A DNA stretch of 64,000 bases from Pseudomonas sp. GV085 (GCF_003050925.1 NZ_QAOV01000006.1:124001-188000), one strand, 5' to 3'; counted from the stretch's first letter, positions 50,535 through 60,576 are shown. Translations and numbers: made by a program. Notes: a model not told the origin generated them from the letters alone.

Positions 50535-51803
50535 ATGGAAAAGTCCGCTTCTTCAGAACCGCGCCGGGTCGTTGTAACCGGTTATGGCGCCATCTGCTCG
50601 CTCGGCGAGAATGTCGACGCCATCTGGGACGCAATGATGGATTACCAGGTCGGTTACCGTCAGCACAGGTTCGACGATCCGAGCATCCATGCGCGTTACT
50701 TTGGCTTTATCGATGACTTCGGTCGTGAAGCGATGCGTCCGTTTTCGAAGAAAATCTCCAAGATGTTGCCGTTGTTCGCCAAATACAGCCTGGTGGCCAC
50801 CCACGAGGCGATCCGCATGGCGTTCGGTGATACGCCCCTGGATGAGATCGTCTCGCCCTTTGATCGCGGCGTGATCCTGGGCACCGGTTGGGGTGGGCTC
50901 GACACCGCCAACTGCAATAACAACGAATACCGTAAGCACGGCATCTCCACTTCCTTCGCCACCGTCATGTCGATGTGCAATGCCGCGACCGCCGGTATCA
51001 CCATGAACTGGAACATGCGTGGTATCCAGAACAGCCCGGTTGCAGCCTGCGCCACGGGCACCATCGCCATTGGTGAGGCTTACGAGGCGATTCGCAGCGG
51101 CCGCGCCAAGGTGATGATCGCTGGTGGCAGTGAGTCCTTGAAAGAGCAGTTCAACGTCTGGTCGGTGGATGTCATCCAGGCCCTGAGCAAAGAACAGGAA
51201 AACACGCGTCTGGCCTGCTGCCCGTTCAGCAAGGGACGCAGCGGCTTCGTGCTCTCCGAGGGCGCGGCTGTGCTATGCCTGGAGGACTATGAGTCGGCCC
51301 GGGCACGGGGCGTGAAGATTCTCGGCGAGATCACCGGCTACGCTAACTATTCGGACGCCTACGACATGACAGCCCCGGCCGAAGACATGCAGGCCCGGGT
51401 ACGGGTGATCAATGACGTCTGCAAGCAGGCAGGCGTGCAGGCTTCGCAGATCGACTACGTCAACCTGCACGGCACCTCGACACCGCTCAACGATGTCAAC
51501 GAAACCCGCTCGATCAAGCTGGCCCTGGGGGACGCCGCATACGGCATTCCGATGTCCAGCACCAAGTCCTACACCGGCCACCTGATCGGTGCCGCCGGTT
51601 CCATGGAGGCGGTCTTCTGCCTCAAGGCCATGGCCCGTGGCACCATCCCGGCGACTATCCACATGGATGAGGCCGATCCTGACTGCGACCTCAACTACGT
51701 GCCCAACGAGCATCTGCATGGGCAGACCCTGAATAACGTGCTGAACCTGAGCTTCGGCTTCGGTGGTGCCAACGCCGGCATCATGCTGCGCAAGGTGGTC
51801 TGA
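50535..51803 (+). CDS. FabF-type beta-ketoacyl-ACP synthase
   Basis: 422 residues from ATG 50535 (AGGGAAG upstream). Thiolase fold with the full Cys-His-His triad: VAACATGTIAIGEAYEAIRS (Cys), YVNLHGTSTPLND and KSYTGHLIGAAGSMEA. Resembles KAS II enzymes used in secondary metabolism; no chain-length-factor partner is present. It opens a tightly packed operon with dehydratase, ACP and oxidoreductases and would perform the chain elongation steps on the dedicated ACP. Confidence 0.9.
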   Translation: MEKSASSEPRRVVVTGYGAICSLGENVDAIWDAMMDYQVGYRQHRFDDPSIHARYFGFIDDFGREAMRPFSKKISKMLPLFAKYSLVATHEAIRMAFGDTPLDEIVSPFDRGVILGTGWGGLDTANCNNNEYRKHGISTSFATVMSMCNAATAGITMNWNMRGIQNSPVAACATGTIAIGEAYEAIRSGRAKVMIAGGSESLKEQFNVWSVDVIQALSKEQENTRLACCPFSKGRSGFVLSEGAAVLCLEDYESARARGVKILGEITGYANYSDAYDMTAPAEDMQARVRVINDVCKQAGVQASQIDYVNLHGTSTPLNDVNETRSIKLALGDAAYGIPMSSTKSYTGHLIGAAGSMEAVFCLKAMARGTIPATIHMDEADPDCDLNYVPNEHLHGQTLNNVLNLSFGFGGANAGIMLRKVV

Positions 51804-51805
51804 TC

Positions 51806-52612
51806 ATGCAGTTGCAATTCGGAGCCGAGCAGATCGAGGCCTGGGCCGGCCTCTCCGGTGATCGCAACCCGATCCACTTCGACCGTGAGGCGGCGCGCCG
51901 CATGGACGCAGCCGATGTGGTGGTGCATGGCATGCTCGCGCTACTGCCGGTCAAGCATCGCATGGGGCGCGTCAATCAGGTGCTGCCCCAGGACTGGATG
52001 CAGTTCAAGGCGCTGCTCAAGGCTCCGGTGCTGCGCGACAGCCCGGTAGCCCTGTCGACCCGCGAGCGCAGCGACAGCACGGGGTTCAAGTTGCACTCGA
52101 GCGGCGGCGACAGTGAACACATGATCGGCCATGTACGTATCGTCGAAGCGCCGGTCTGGTTATCCACAACCCCGGGCTTCCTGCTGGCACGCGAGGAGGT
52201 CGCGGCCTGGCTCGCACAGTTTCGTGATGACCTGGGCCGGGGGGTCGATGATTGGGTCGCGCTCGATGCACTGATCTTTTCCCACTTCATTCGTAACCAT
52301 CTGGGAGTGATCTTCGATTGCCTGTCCCCGCAGTTCCGTCAACGACAGCGGCCGGACCGGCTTGAGGATCTGTCAGATCACCTGGTGGTGCAGACCAGCC
52401 ACCAGATCACCTTCTGCACGTCGCTGCGCTCGCTGGGCAAGTTGCAGACCGATATTCGCTGTGAGATCGACAACATCCACCTGATTGAAAGCCCTGGCAA
52501 GGCCGTGGGCACCCTCGATCTTGGGGTGCATGTCAGCGATCGCCACGTGATGACCATCACTCTCGGGCTGATGGCAAAGACACTTTCAACCCACCAAGGA
52601 GCTGTGCAATGA
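51806..52612 (+). CDS. Hot-dog-fold (MaoC-like) dehydratase, double domain
   Basis: 268 residues. The N-terminal hot-dog domain has the MaoC/R-hydratase signature with catalytic Asp and His (LSGDRNPIHFDREAARRMDA, VVVHGMLALLP). The C-terminal half looks like a second, less conserved hot-dog domain. Expected to dehydrate 3-hydroxyacyl-ACP to enoyl-ACP. It starts two bases after the ketosynthase and overlaps the ACP gene by four bases. Confidence 0.78.
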   Translation: MQLQFGAEQIEAWAGLSGDRNPIHFDREAARRMDAADVVVHGMLALLPVKHRMGRVNQVLPQDWMQFKALLKAPVLRDSPVALSTRERSDSTGFKLHSSGGDSEHMIGHVRIVEAPVWLSTTPGFLLAREEVAAWLAQFRDDLGRGVDDWVALDALIFSHFIRNHLGVIFDCLSPQFRQRQRPDRLEDLSDHLVVQTSHQITFCTSLRSLGKLQTDIRCEIDNIHLIESPGKAVGTLDLGVHVSDRHVMTITLGLMAKTLSTHQGAVQ

Positions 52613-52875
52613 CCACTGTAGAGAAAGTATTTGCTGTTGTTCGCGACCTCATTCTGGAACTCAAGGATGTCGACGAAAACGATGTGACCCTCGATACCAA
52701 CATCGAATCGATGGCGTTCGATAGCCTGGACTTCGTCGAGATGCAGCTAGTGGTGCAGAAGAAGATCGGCGTGGCGCTGGATCCCGATTCGTTCGCCAGC
52801 CGCAAGATTTCCACGCTGCGCCAGCTGTGCGAGTTCGTGGTCGAGTTCAAGGAATCGGCCGCCGTCCCTGCCTGA
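52609..52875 (+). CDS. Acyl carrier protein
   Basis: 88 residues, acidic, helical. The phosphopantetheine serine lies in MAFDSLDFVEMQLVVQ (about residue 38). Overlaps the dehydratase by four bases. The dedicated carrier of the pathway; the growing acyl chain and probably the flavoenzyme and diiron oxygenase substrates are bound here. Confidence 0.9.
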   Translation: MTTVEKVFAVVRDLILELKDVDENDVTLDTNIESMAFDSLDFVEMQLVVQKKIGVALDPDSFASRKISTLRQLCEFVVEFKESAAVPA

Positions 52876-52910
52876 CTGGCAGGTCTACCGTTACGGATAG
52901 GAGCAAGGGA

Positions 52911-53810
52911 ATGTCCACGCAGACCAATAGTGTGCTCACCATTTCAGAAGCAAGGGAATCGAAGGTCCGCAAGCTGAGCGAGGTCTCGCACCACAAGACC
53001 ATGGACCACGCGACCGTATTGCCCTGGGACCAGGAGGTCGATCGCAGCCTGTACCCGAAGGACCCCGATCATCTGTGGATCAACGGCACTCGTTTCTGTG
53101 AAGGCCTGAGCGAGGCACAGAAGCTGGAACTGGCCTGGCTGGAAACCGGCCGTGACATCTCCATGTTCATCTGGCTGGAGCAGACTATTCCGCCGCTGTA
53201 CATGGGTTATGTCACCCAATTCCACGATCGCATCTCCCAGGACCTGCAGGAGTACCTGATGATCTTCTCCAAGGAGGAGATCGTTCACACCCTGACCTTC
53301 AAGCGCTTCATGGGCAAGGCCGGCCTGCAATTGTGGAACCCGCCGGTGGGTCTCTACGAATTGCTGACCCAGACACTGCCGAAAATGGAGCCCGCGGTAG
53401 GCGTGCTGTTCACTCTGCTGATCGAGTGGGTCGCGGAAATGGGTGCGATGCACACGTCCCAGGGCCCAGGCATCGAACCTATGACCCGTACCATGTTCCG
53501 TGAGCATCATCATGACGAGGCCCGGCACATCGCCTTCGGTCGCTGGATCAGCGAGTCGTTCTTTGAAACGGCCAGCCTGGAGTCTATCGCCCAGGTGAAG
53601 GCCATGAGTCGCAGAATCATTCCGGCGTTGATCGACATGTTCACCTATAACCCGGAAATCGCCCGGCACACCTCGTTCGAGTTTCCGATCGCGGTGGATG
53701 ACAAGGCGAAGATCGAGGAGGTCTGGCGCTCGGCCCACAACGCCCGGCTCAATGCCATGCGCTTTGCCGAGATCTACGCCTGGGTCGACAAGTTGGGGCT
53801 GCGCCAATGA
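52911..53810 (+). CDS. AurF-type diiron oxygenase
   Basis: 299 residues from ATG 52911 (AGGAGCAAGGGA upstream). Ferritin-like helical bundle with two metal-binding sets: WLETGRDISMF, SKEEIVHTLTFKRF, IEWVAEMG and REHHHDEARHIAFGRW. This matches the AurF/CmlI family of diiron N-oxygenases and hydroxylases. In this cluster it may oxidise an amine or hydroxylate an ACP-bound chain. Overlaps the next gene by four bases. Electrons may come from the cluster ferredoxin. Confidence 0.82.
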   Translation: MSTQTNSVLTISEARESKVRKLSEVSHHKTMDHATVLPWDQEVDRSLYPKDPDHLWINGTRFCEGLSEAQKLELAWLETGRDISMFIWLEQTIPPLYMGYVTQFHDRISQDLQEYLMIFSKEEIVHTLTFKRFMGKAGLQLWNPPVGLYELLTQTLPKMEPAVGVLFTLLIEWVAEMGAMHTSQGPGIEPMTRTMFREHHHDEARHIAFGRWISESFFETASLESIAQVKAMSRRIIPALIDMFTYNPEIARHTSFEFPIAVDDKAKIEEVWRSAHNARLNAMRFAEIYAWVDKLGLRQ

Positions 53811-55330
53811 GCCAGCCGTCCTGGGACGCGATCTTCGTCGGTGCCGGGATCACCAGCCTGGCCTGTGCGGCCATGCTGGTCAAACGTGACCCCGGGGTGC
53901 GCTTGCTGGTAGTCGACAAGCATATTGTTGTCGGCGGGTATGCCTCCACGTTCAGTCGGCCGAAACAGGACGCGGTGTTCGACTGCAGTCTGCATAAGCT
54001 CAGTGGCATGGCCGAGGGCGGCAACCTGATCCGTATCCTGCGTAATCTGGAGCTGGAAGAGACACTGGACCTGGTCTATCCCCAGGACTACTTCTGCGCC
54101 TACCAGGACGGCATGGCGCTGCCGCTGGCCAATGACGCGGACGGTGTGCAACAGCTGTTGGTCGAGCGTTTTCCCCATCAGGCCGAGGCCATCGCGACCT
54201 TCTTCGAGCACGTTCGAACTTACGGGCGCAACGGCTACTACCAGTTCCAGATGCTGGACGGCACCTTTGAGCCGGACATGGCCCAGTTGCGTTTCGCGCA
54301 TCGCAACCTGAAGCACAAGACCGTGCGTCAGGCGCTGCACGAGCTGTTCGACGATCCGTACCTGATCGAGATCCTGGCGGCACCGGGAATCTACGTCGGT
54401 GGCTACTCGGAAGACCTGGGCTACCTGTACTACCTGCATGTGGTGTACGCCACGCTCAACCGTGGCAACGCCTATGTCATGGGCTCCTCCCAGCACCTGT
54501 CCAATCTACTGGCGCAGCGGATTGAACAGGCCGGTGGGCAGATCCTGCTCAGCACAGGTGTCGATGGGGTGCTCACCGATGGGCAAGGCAATGCCACGGG
54601 CGTCAGCACCAATCGTGGCGTATTCCATTCTTCGCGGGTGTACATCAACGCTTCACCGCACTACGCGGTGCAGTCACTGTTCGCGGCGGATGTGGAGCTG
54701 GCGGCCACTCGGGAGAAACTCACCGCGCTGAAACCGGCACGCTCGACCACCACGGTGTACCTGGTGACCGACCTGCCACCGGCGCAACTTGGCCTGCTGC
54801 ATAGCGAATCGATGCTGTTCGCCGGTGATCCGGCGGCAGGCGCCGAGCTGCGCATGGCCGCCGAACGCAGCGGTTATGAGGCGGCGCTCAGTGAGCGGGC
54901 ATTCTGGGAGATGTCGCCGATCGAGGTCACCAACTATCACGCCCTGGACCCGGCTGGGGGCCTGGTGGTGTGTATCAACGTGCTCGACTCGATCGCCCAT
55001 TGGCCGCAGCGCCGCACAGCGCAATACCGCGCCAAGAAACAACGGGCCAGCGACACCCTGGTGGAGCGTCTGTTGAGCCAGGTGCCGGGGCTGCGCGGAC
55101 ATGTGCTGCATACCGAGGTTGCCACGCCCCACACCTATGTGCGCTTCACCAACAACACCGACGGTTCGGGTTATGGGGCGATGGTGGGTACCGATCTCAG
55201 CGGCCATGTATTCCATCACGGCTTCCCGGTGCAGGGCGTGCAGTTCCTCAGCGCCTGGGTGGCGGGTCCCAGTTACGAAGCGGCATTCGGTTATGCCGAG
55301 ATGAAGGCCAGACAATGGAAGCGAGCATGA
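53807..55330 (+). CDS. CrtI-like FAD-dependent oxidoreductase 1
   Basis: 507 residues. N-terminal dinucleotide motif AIFVGAGITSLACAAML and VVDKHIVVGGYASTFSR; C-terminal GPSYEAAFGYAEMKARQW closes the FAD fold as in phytoene desaturases and carotenoid isomerases. Expected to introduce, isomerise or saturate double bonds in a lipid-like chain. It overlaps the diiron oxygenase before it and the hydrolase after it. Two further homologues are in the operon. Confidence 0.85.
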   Translation: MSQPSWDAIFVGAGITSLACAAMLVKRDPGVRLLVVDKHIVVGGYASTFSRPKQDAVFDCSLHKLSGMAEGGNLIRILRNLELEETLDLVYPQDYFCAYQDGMALPLANDADGVQQLLVERFPHQAEAIATFFEHVRTYGRNGYYQFQMLDGTFEPDMAQLRFAHRNLKHKTVRQALHELFDDPYLIEILAAPGIYVGGYSEDLGYLYYLHVVYATLNRGNAYVMGSSQHLSNLLAQRIEQAGGQILLSTGVDGVLTDGQGNATGVSTNRGVFHSSRVYINASPHYAVQSLFAADVELAATREKLTALKPARSTTTVYLVTDLPPAQLGLLHSESMLFAGDPAAGAELRMAAERSGYEAALSERAFWEMSPIEVTNYHALDPAGGLVVCINVLDSIAHWPQRRTAQYRAKKQRASDTLVERLLSQVPGLRGHVLHTEVATPHTYVRFTNNTDGSGYGAMVGTDLSGHVFHHGFPVQGVQFLSAWVAGPSYEAAFGYAEMKARQWKRA

Positions 55331-56166
55331 GCAAAAACGAGCAATCGACCGGTTGGCTGGGTGTCGCCATTTCCAAGCTGTTCATCCGGACAATGTTCCG
55401 CCAGGTACAAGGCTGGAAGCGCGACGTGCCAAGTCGTGCGGCAGGCTTTGTCGAAGTCGCACGCGACGGCAGCCGGCTCGAGGGGGCGTCCCTGCGCACC
55501 ACCGCCATGCACCCTCGGGGCGTGGTGCTCTTGTGCCATCCGTTCCTCAAGTACGGCATGCATTACTTTTTCGAGAACAAACTGGATCAGGCGTTTCTCG
55601 ACCAGGGTTATCACGTGGTCGCCTTCAACTTCAAAGGCTTCGGCCGCAGCACCATCGGCGGCCACGCGTTTGCCGACGATGTGCTGGCGATTGCCCGGCG
55701 AGTGATCCGGGACAACCCCGGCCTGCCCATCCACCTGGTGGGCTGTTCGTTTGGCGGCTATCACCTGTCCCATGCCCTGGCGCGCGATACCACGCCCTTT
55801 ACCTCGGCGGTGCTGGACAGTGTGCCGGTTTCGGTGCGCAGCTACTTCACCCGCGGACCGCTGCGACTCGCTATGCGCTGGATCAGCGGCAGCCGTCTGG
55901 CGGTCCCCACGGGGACCTGTGCCATTGATCACTCGTTGCAGGGCGTGCGCGATCTACCGATCGCCTATTTCTACGGGCTCAACGACCGCTTTATCCCGGC
56001 TGCCAGCGTGGCGGGGCTCAGCCTGGATTGCGAGGCGCTACATATGGTCGGTTTCGAGGGCTGTCGTCACTTGGAAAACCACAAGAAGCATCGGGACCGC
56101 TACTTCGAGGAAATCTTCGATTTCTTCAATCGTGCAGAAGCTCAAACACCTGTCGTGCCCGCGTAA
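55327..56166 (+). CDS. Alpha/beta hydrolase (possible thioesterase)
   Basis: 279 residues from ATG 55327, overlapping the previous stop. Nucleophile elbow HLVGCSFGGYHL (Ser), acid in YGLNDRFIP and a His in GCRHLENHKK. VVLLCHPFLKYGMHYFFENK forms the oxyanion region. Probably releases the product from the ACP or hydrolyses an ester intermediate; the residues alone do not distinguish these. Confidence 0.8.
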   Translation: MSKNEQSTGWLGVAISKLFIRTMFRQVQGWKRDVPSRAAGFVEVARDGSRLEGASLRTTAMHPRGVVLLCHPFLKYGMHYFFENKLDQAFLDQGYHVVAFNFKGFGRSTIGGHAFADDVLAIARRVIRDNPGLPIHLVGCSFGGYHLSHALARDTTPFTSAVLDSVPVSVRSYFTRGPLRLAMRWISGSRLAVPTGTCAIDHSLQGVRDLPIAYFYGLNDRFIPAASVAGLSLDCEALHMVGFEGCRHLENHKKHRDRYFEEIFDFFNRAEAQTPVVPA

Positions 56167-56202
56167 CAACGGCAAGGACCATCAGGCTAAAGGATGTAGA
56201 TC

Positions 56203-56958
56203 ATGGATGTTCAGCAGTCTTCAAACGGCAAATGGGTGCTGGTCAGTGGCGGCAGTCGTGGCATTGGACGCGCACTGGTCTCGGCCCTGGCACGGGAAGG
56301 GTATCAGGTCGCTTTCACCTACCAGTCCTCGGCCGACGCGGCTTTGCAACTGGAGCGGGAAGTGGCGGCCAGCGGTGGCTGGGCCCATGGGCATGCCTGT
56401 GACGGGCGGGACCACGGTTCGGTCGAGGCAGTGTGTGCACAGTTGGTGGAGACCCTCGGCGAGCCCTATGGCTTGATCAACAACATGGGGGTGACCGGCG
56501 ATCAGCTGTTGCTGAAGTTCGATATCGAGCGTTACCGCGATGTGGTCGCGACCAACCTCGATTCGGCGGTGTATTTCAGTAAATGCCTGGCGCCGGCGAT
56601 GGCCGCCGAGCGTCGCGGCAAGATCTTGCACATGTCCTCCGTCAGTGGGTTCAAGGGTAACAAGGGGCAGTTGAGTTATTCAGCGACCAAGGCGGCGATG
56701 ATCGGCATTACCAAGACCATGGCCCTGGAATTGGCGCGGTTCAAGATCAACGTCAACGCCATCGCCCCAGGTTTCATTGCCACGGAGATGGTCGAGCAGA
56801 TCGCCGACCCGGTGCGCAAGTCGATCACCGACACCATCCCCCTCAGGCGCTTCGGTGAAGTGCGTGAAGTGGCGGCCTTGGCCAGCTTTCTGCTGTCGAC
56901 CCAGGCCGACTACATCACCGGTCAGACATTCGTAATCGACGGCGGCCTGACGGTCTGA
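56203..56958 (+). CDS. FabG-type 3-oxoacyl-ACP reductase
   Basis: 251 residues. Classical SDR: WVLVSGGSRGIGRALVSALA (cofactor loop), NNMGV, the Ser of MSSVSG and YSATKAA (Tyr-Lys). GFIATEMVEQI and the DGGLTV end are FabG-like. Provides the ketoreduction step next to the ketosynthase and dehydratase; with them it can build an unsaturated chain, since no enoyl reductase is seen. Confidence 0.9.
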   Translation: MDVQQSSNGKWVLVSGGSRGIGRALVSALAREGYQVAFTYQSSADAALQLEREVAASGGWAHGHACDGRDHGSVEAVCAQLVETLGEPYGLINNMGVTGDQLLLKFDIERYRDVVATNLDSAVYFSKCLAPAMAAERRGKILHMSSVSGFKGNKGQLSYSATKAAMIGITKTMALELARFKINVNAIAPGFIATEMVEQIADPVRKSITDTIPLRRFGEVREVAALASFLLSTQADYITGQTFVIDGGLTV

Positions 56959-56997
56959 TTTAGCTGTCTGGATCAGGCCGCAGAGCCTGGAGATGTA

Positions 56998-58503
56998 ATG
57001 AGTCAAGAATACGATACCGTTTTCGTCGGCGCGGGCCTTGGCGCGCTGGCGAGTGCCAGCCTTATGGCGCAGCGAGGCCAGAAGGTACTGGTGGTGGAAA
57101 AGCACAATGTACCCGGCGGTTATGCCAGCAATTTTCGGCGCAAGGATTTCAACTTCGATGTTTCGCTGCATTCGTTCGACGGCGTGGTACGTGGCGCCGA
57201 GTCGTTCAATGTCATCGAGGCCTGTGGCGTGGCGGACAAAGTCGAGTTTCTTCATCACCCGACCCTGTATCGCTATCGCTCTCAGGACATCGACATAACG
57301 GTTGGACACCGAGACCTGGAAGGTTACAAACGCGAATTGTTCCGTTTCTTTCCCGAGGAAGTCGACAACATCAATCGCCTGTTTGCCGAGTCTCAGCGCA
57401 ACTACAAGGACTTGTGCGGCTTTCTGTATTCGCGCAAACCTTTCTGGATGAGGTTGGTGGCGACGCCCATGATCTATCCGCGGGTGCTCAAGTATGGCCA
57501 TGAAACGGTGGATCACTACTTCTCGCGTTTCACCTCCAACGAACGCTTGAAGGAAGTGCTGTCGGCGCAATGGAGCTACTACGGTCTACCGGCCAAGGAC
57601 CTGGCGTTCGGGTACTTTTCCTATCCCTTTATCGACTATCTGGAGAACGGCGGCTATTCGATCAAGGGCGGCTCCCAGGCATTGTCCAATGCCCTGGTCG
57701 AAGTGATCGAGCAACATGGCGGCCGGGTCGAGCTGGAGTCAGCGGTCAACCAGATCGTGATTGAACGCGGGCGAATCGGCGGCGTGGTAACGCGCAAGTC
57801 GGGCAGGGTCAAGGCGCGCAATGTTGTGGCCAATATTTCGCCCCATGCGGTCGTGGCACTGGCTGGCGAGCAGCACTTCGACGCCAGGTACCGCTCGCGA
57901 CTGCGCCGGCTCAAGTTGTCGGTGTCCGGGTTTCAAGTCTACCTGGGGCTCGATTGCCCGCTGAGCGAGTTGGGAGTGGGCCCCGAGGAGTACATCCACT
58001 TCTTCGCCCCGCAGAAAACCCAGCGCGAACAGTTCGAGCATATCCAGGCCGGGGAGCTGCATGGCGACAACACCAGTTGGTCGATCAACTACTTCTCCAA
58101 CGTCGATGCTTCTATGGTACCGGCCGGAAAGTCCAGCCTGGGCCTGTTCACGCTGACGGGCGCCAGCGAGTGGCACTCGCTGGGCAAGCTCGACTACAGG
58201 CGCAAGAAGCTTGAACTCACCGAGCTGCTGATCGCCAACGCCGAACGAGTCATTCCAGGCCTGAGTCGGCACATAGAGGTCTGCGAGAGCGGCTCGCCAC
58301 GCACCATGACCAAGTTCACCCATAACCCGGAGGGCGCGATCTACGGCTTCGAGCAGAACACCCGACAATCCGGCCTGTTCAACCGTTTCCCGCAGAAATA
58401 CCCGGTCAAGGGGCTGTACCAGGTCGGGGCCTGGACATTCCCGGGCGCAGGTTTCATCGGGACGATGTTGTCGGCGCGTTTGTTGGTCGACCGCTACTTC
58501 TGA
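56998..58503 (+). CDS. CrtI-like FAD-dependent oxidoreductase 2
   Basis: 501 residues. VFVGAGLGALASASLMAQRG and VVEKHNVPGGYASNFRRKDF at the N-terminus; WTFPGAGFIGTMLSARLLVD at the C-terminus contacts FAD. Phytoene desaturase/NAD(P)-dependent desaturase group. Related to but clearly different from the first flavoprotein. Confidence 0.86.
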   Translation: MSQEYDTVFVGAGLGALASASLMAQRGQKVLVVEKHNVPGGYASNFRRKDFNFDVSLHSFDGVVRGAESFNVIEACGVADKVEFLHHPTLYRYRSQDIDITVGHRDLEGYKRELFRFFPEEVDNINRLFAESQRNYKDLCGFLYSRKPFWMRLVATPMIYPRVLKYGHETVDHYFSRFTSNERLKEVLSAQWSYYGLPAKDLAFGYFSYPFIDYLENGGYSIKGGSQALSNALVEVIEQHGGRVELESAVNQIVIERGRIGGVVTRKSGRVKARNVVANISPHAVVALAGEQHFDARYRSRLRRLKLSVSGFQVYLGLDCPLSELGVGPEEYIHFFAPQKTQREQFEHIQAGELHGDNTSWSINYFSNVDASMVPAGKSSLGLFTLTGASEWHSLGKLDYRRKKLELTELLIANAERVIPGLSRHIEVCESGSPRTMTKFTHNPEGAIYGFEQNTRQSGLFNRFPQKYPVKGLYQVGAWTFPGAGFIGTMLSARLLVDRYF

Positions 58504-58545
58504 GTGGCGACTTCCCCGTCAAACCAGATTTTTACGAGACGCACC

Positions 58546-58917
58546 ATGACCTACGTAGTGACTGACAACTGCATTCAATGCCGCCACACCAGCTGCGTCG
58601 ATATCTGCCCCGCGGATGCTTTCCACCTGGGGCCCAACTTTATCGCCATCAACCCTCAGGAGTGCGTCGACTGTGGCCTGTGTCTGCCCGAGTGTCCGGA
58701 GGAAGCGATTCAGCCGGAGAACCAGCTCGATGACAGCAACCGGTATTTCATCGAACTCAACGCCGAGCTGGTCAAGCACTGGCCGGTGATCCTGCAGCAG
58801 ATTCCGCCATTGGCGAACCATGAACACTGGAGCCGCAAGCCGAACAAGCTGCCCCACCTGATACGTGAGGCCGAGGCGGTCGATCCGACCCGCGACCACC
58901 ACCTGGCCCATGCCTGA
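58546..58917 (+). CDS. 7Fe ferredoxin (FdxA-type)
   Basis: 123 residues from ATG 58546. MTYVVTDNCIQCRHTSCVDI with CP and ECVDCGLCLPECPEEAI supply cysteines for one 3Fe-4S and one 4Fe-4S cluster, as in Azotobacter FdxA. Slightly longer than FdxA (about 107). Located between two flavoproteins, so it probably carries electrons for the diiron oxygenase or flavoenzymes of this pathway. Confidence 0.9.
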   Translation: MTYVVTDNCIQCRHTSCVDICPADAFHLGPNFIAINPQECVDCGLCLPECPEEAIQPENQLDDSNRYFIELNAELVKHWPVILQQIPPLANHEHWSRKPNKLPHLIREAEAVDPTRDHHLAHA

Positions 58918-58938
58918 TGCGCGACTGGAACCTTATCC

Positions 58939-60576
58939 ATGCAAAGTTTTGATCGATTCAAGACCCTCGAAAGCGACACCTTTGACGTGATCGTAGTTGG
59001 CGCCGGCATCGGTGGCCTGACGGCTGCCGCGACCCTGGCCAATCGCGGCAAGCAGGTACTGGTGCTCGACATGCACTATGAAATGGGCGGCTGTGCCACG
59101 GTGTTCCACCGCAAGGGCAAGGACTATGAGTTCGACGTCGGCCTGCACTACATCGGTGACTGTGGCAAGCACGGTCTGATTCCGCGGATTTTGCGGGGTG
59201 CAGGTATCAATGATGGTGAAATCAAATTTATCGAACAGGACCCGGAGGGGTTCGAAACCCTGTGTTTTCCCGACTTCCAGTTCGCGGTTCCCCGTGGCTA
59301 TGAACGCTTTCGCGAGAAGCTGCTGGAGGCATTTCCCAAGGAGCGAGCGGGAATCAACCGCTACTTCAAGATGCTGCAGCAGGTCTGGGATTTCATGGGC
59401 ATCCACTCGCGGCCGCTGACCGCGCTGTGGGTGCTGCCACGCTCTTGGATGCTGATGCGGCATGCCAAATCGACGGTGGCGCAGTTCCTCGACACCTGTA
59501 CGCAGAATCAACGCCTTCGGGCCATCCTGACCGGGCAGCTGGGGGTCTATCACCAGCCGCCGAGCCGCGCGACCATGGCTGGCCATGCCGCGGTGGTCAA
59601 CCACTTCCTGCAGGGTTCCTATTACCCCTCGGGTGGCGGCCAGATGTTCTCCGACAAGTTGGGCGAGGTGGTCGAGCGAAAGGGCGGCAAGATCCTCCTG
59701 CGATCCAAGGTCGAACGTATCCTGATCGAGAACGGTCGTGCCGTGGGCGTCGAGTTCAGCAACAAGCACTTGGGCAAGCGGGTGGTCAAGGCGGACGCGG
59801 TGATCTGCAACGCCGATATCAAGCAGGCCCTGCTTGGCCTGATTGGCCGTGAACACCTCAAGCCACAGACCGTGCGTCGTGCCGAACAGTTCGAGATGTC
59901 ACCGGCCATGGGCGTGGTCTATCTCGGCATCGACATGGACCTCAAGGCCATGGGCCTGAAGAACACCAACTACCGCATCTACCCTGGCTGCGATTATGAG
60001 AAGGCCTACCGCGAGGTGTTCGCCGGAGAGTTTCCCGAGGAGCCCCATCTGTTCATCGGTAACGCAACGATGAAAGACCCGGATAACCCGGCCATCGCCC
60101 CGCCCGGCATCTATAACCTGCAGCTTATGTCGGCGGTGCCTTCCACCCCGCAAAGCTGGGGCGTGACCCAGGCCGAACTGACGGATGGTAGCTACCGGAC
60201 CAACCCTGTGTACCTGGAGAAGAAAGAGTGGTACGCCCGCCAGCTGATTGCCCTGGCTGAACGGGTGATTCCGGGAATGTCGGACCACATCGTGTATCAG
60301 GAAGTCTCGACCCCTTTTTCAGTGACGCGCTTTATCGGCTCCGAAGGGGGCACGTCCTACGGTCTGGCCTTTACCCCGGAGTACTTCCTGCACAACAGGC
60401 CAGGGGCCAAGACTGAAATCCGCAACCTGTACCTGTGCGGCGCATCGACCCGTACCGGGCATGGTATTTTTGGCGCCATGACTGGCGGGGTGGAAGCGGC
60501 CGCTGCGGTCTGCGGTCGTCACGTGCGCTACCAGGTGATGGACGTCGGCACCCGCGCCGAAGCGGCAACCAGCTGA
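58939..60576 (+). CDS. RetSat/CrtI-like FAD-dependent oxidoreductase 3
   Basis: 545 residues, the longest of the three. VIVVGAGIGGLTAAATLANR, LDMHYEMGGCATVFHRKGKD and FDVGLHYIGD match the retinol saturase/carotenoid isomerase branch; STRTGHGIFGAMTGGVEAAA closes the FAD site. The GLHYIGD segment is typical of RetSat-like enzymes, which reduce or isomerise conjugated double bonds. Confidence 0.86.
   Translation: MQSFDRFKTLESDTFDVIVVGAGIGGLTAAATLANRGKQVLVLDMHYEMGGCATVFHRKGKDYEFDVGLHYIGDCGKHGLIPRILRGAGINDGEIKFIEQDPEGFETLCFPDFQFAVPRGYERFREKLLEAFPKERAGINRYFKMLQQVWDFMGIHSRPLTALWVLPRSWMLMRHAKSTVAQFLDTCTQNQRLRAILTGQLGVYHQPPSRATMAGHAAVVNHFLQGSYYPSGGGQMFSDKLGEVVERKGGKILLRSKVERILIENGRAVGVEFSNKHLGKRVVKADAVICNADIKQALLGLIGREHLKPQTVRRAEQFEMSPAMGVVYLGIDMDLKAMGLKNTNYRIYPGCDYEKAYREVFAGEFPEEPHLFIGNATMKDPDNPAIAPPGIYNLQLMSAVPSTPQSWGVTQAELTDGSYRTNPVYLEKKEWYARQLIALAERVIPGMSDHIVYQEVSTPFSVTRFIGSEGGTSYGLAFTPEYFLHNRPGAKTEIRNLYLCGASTRTGHGIFGAMTGGVEAAAAVCGRHVRYQVMDVGTRAEAATS

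Noticed and set aside
54970..56166. Long frame running through the first flavoprotein gene into the hydrolase
   Set aside because: The part before 55327 is an out-of-frame shadow of the flavoprotein; the hydrolase starts at ATG 55327.
53807..60576. A carotenoid biosynthesis cluster
   Set aside because: Three CrtI-like enzymes are present, but there is no phytoene synthase, GGPP synthase or lycopene cyclase; the companions are fatty-acid/polyketide-type enzymes.
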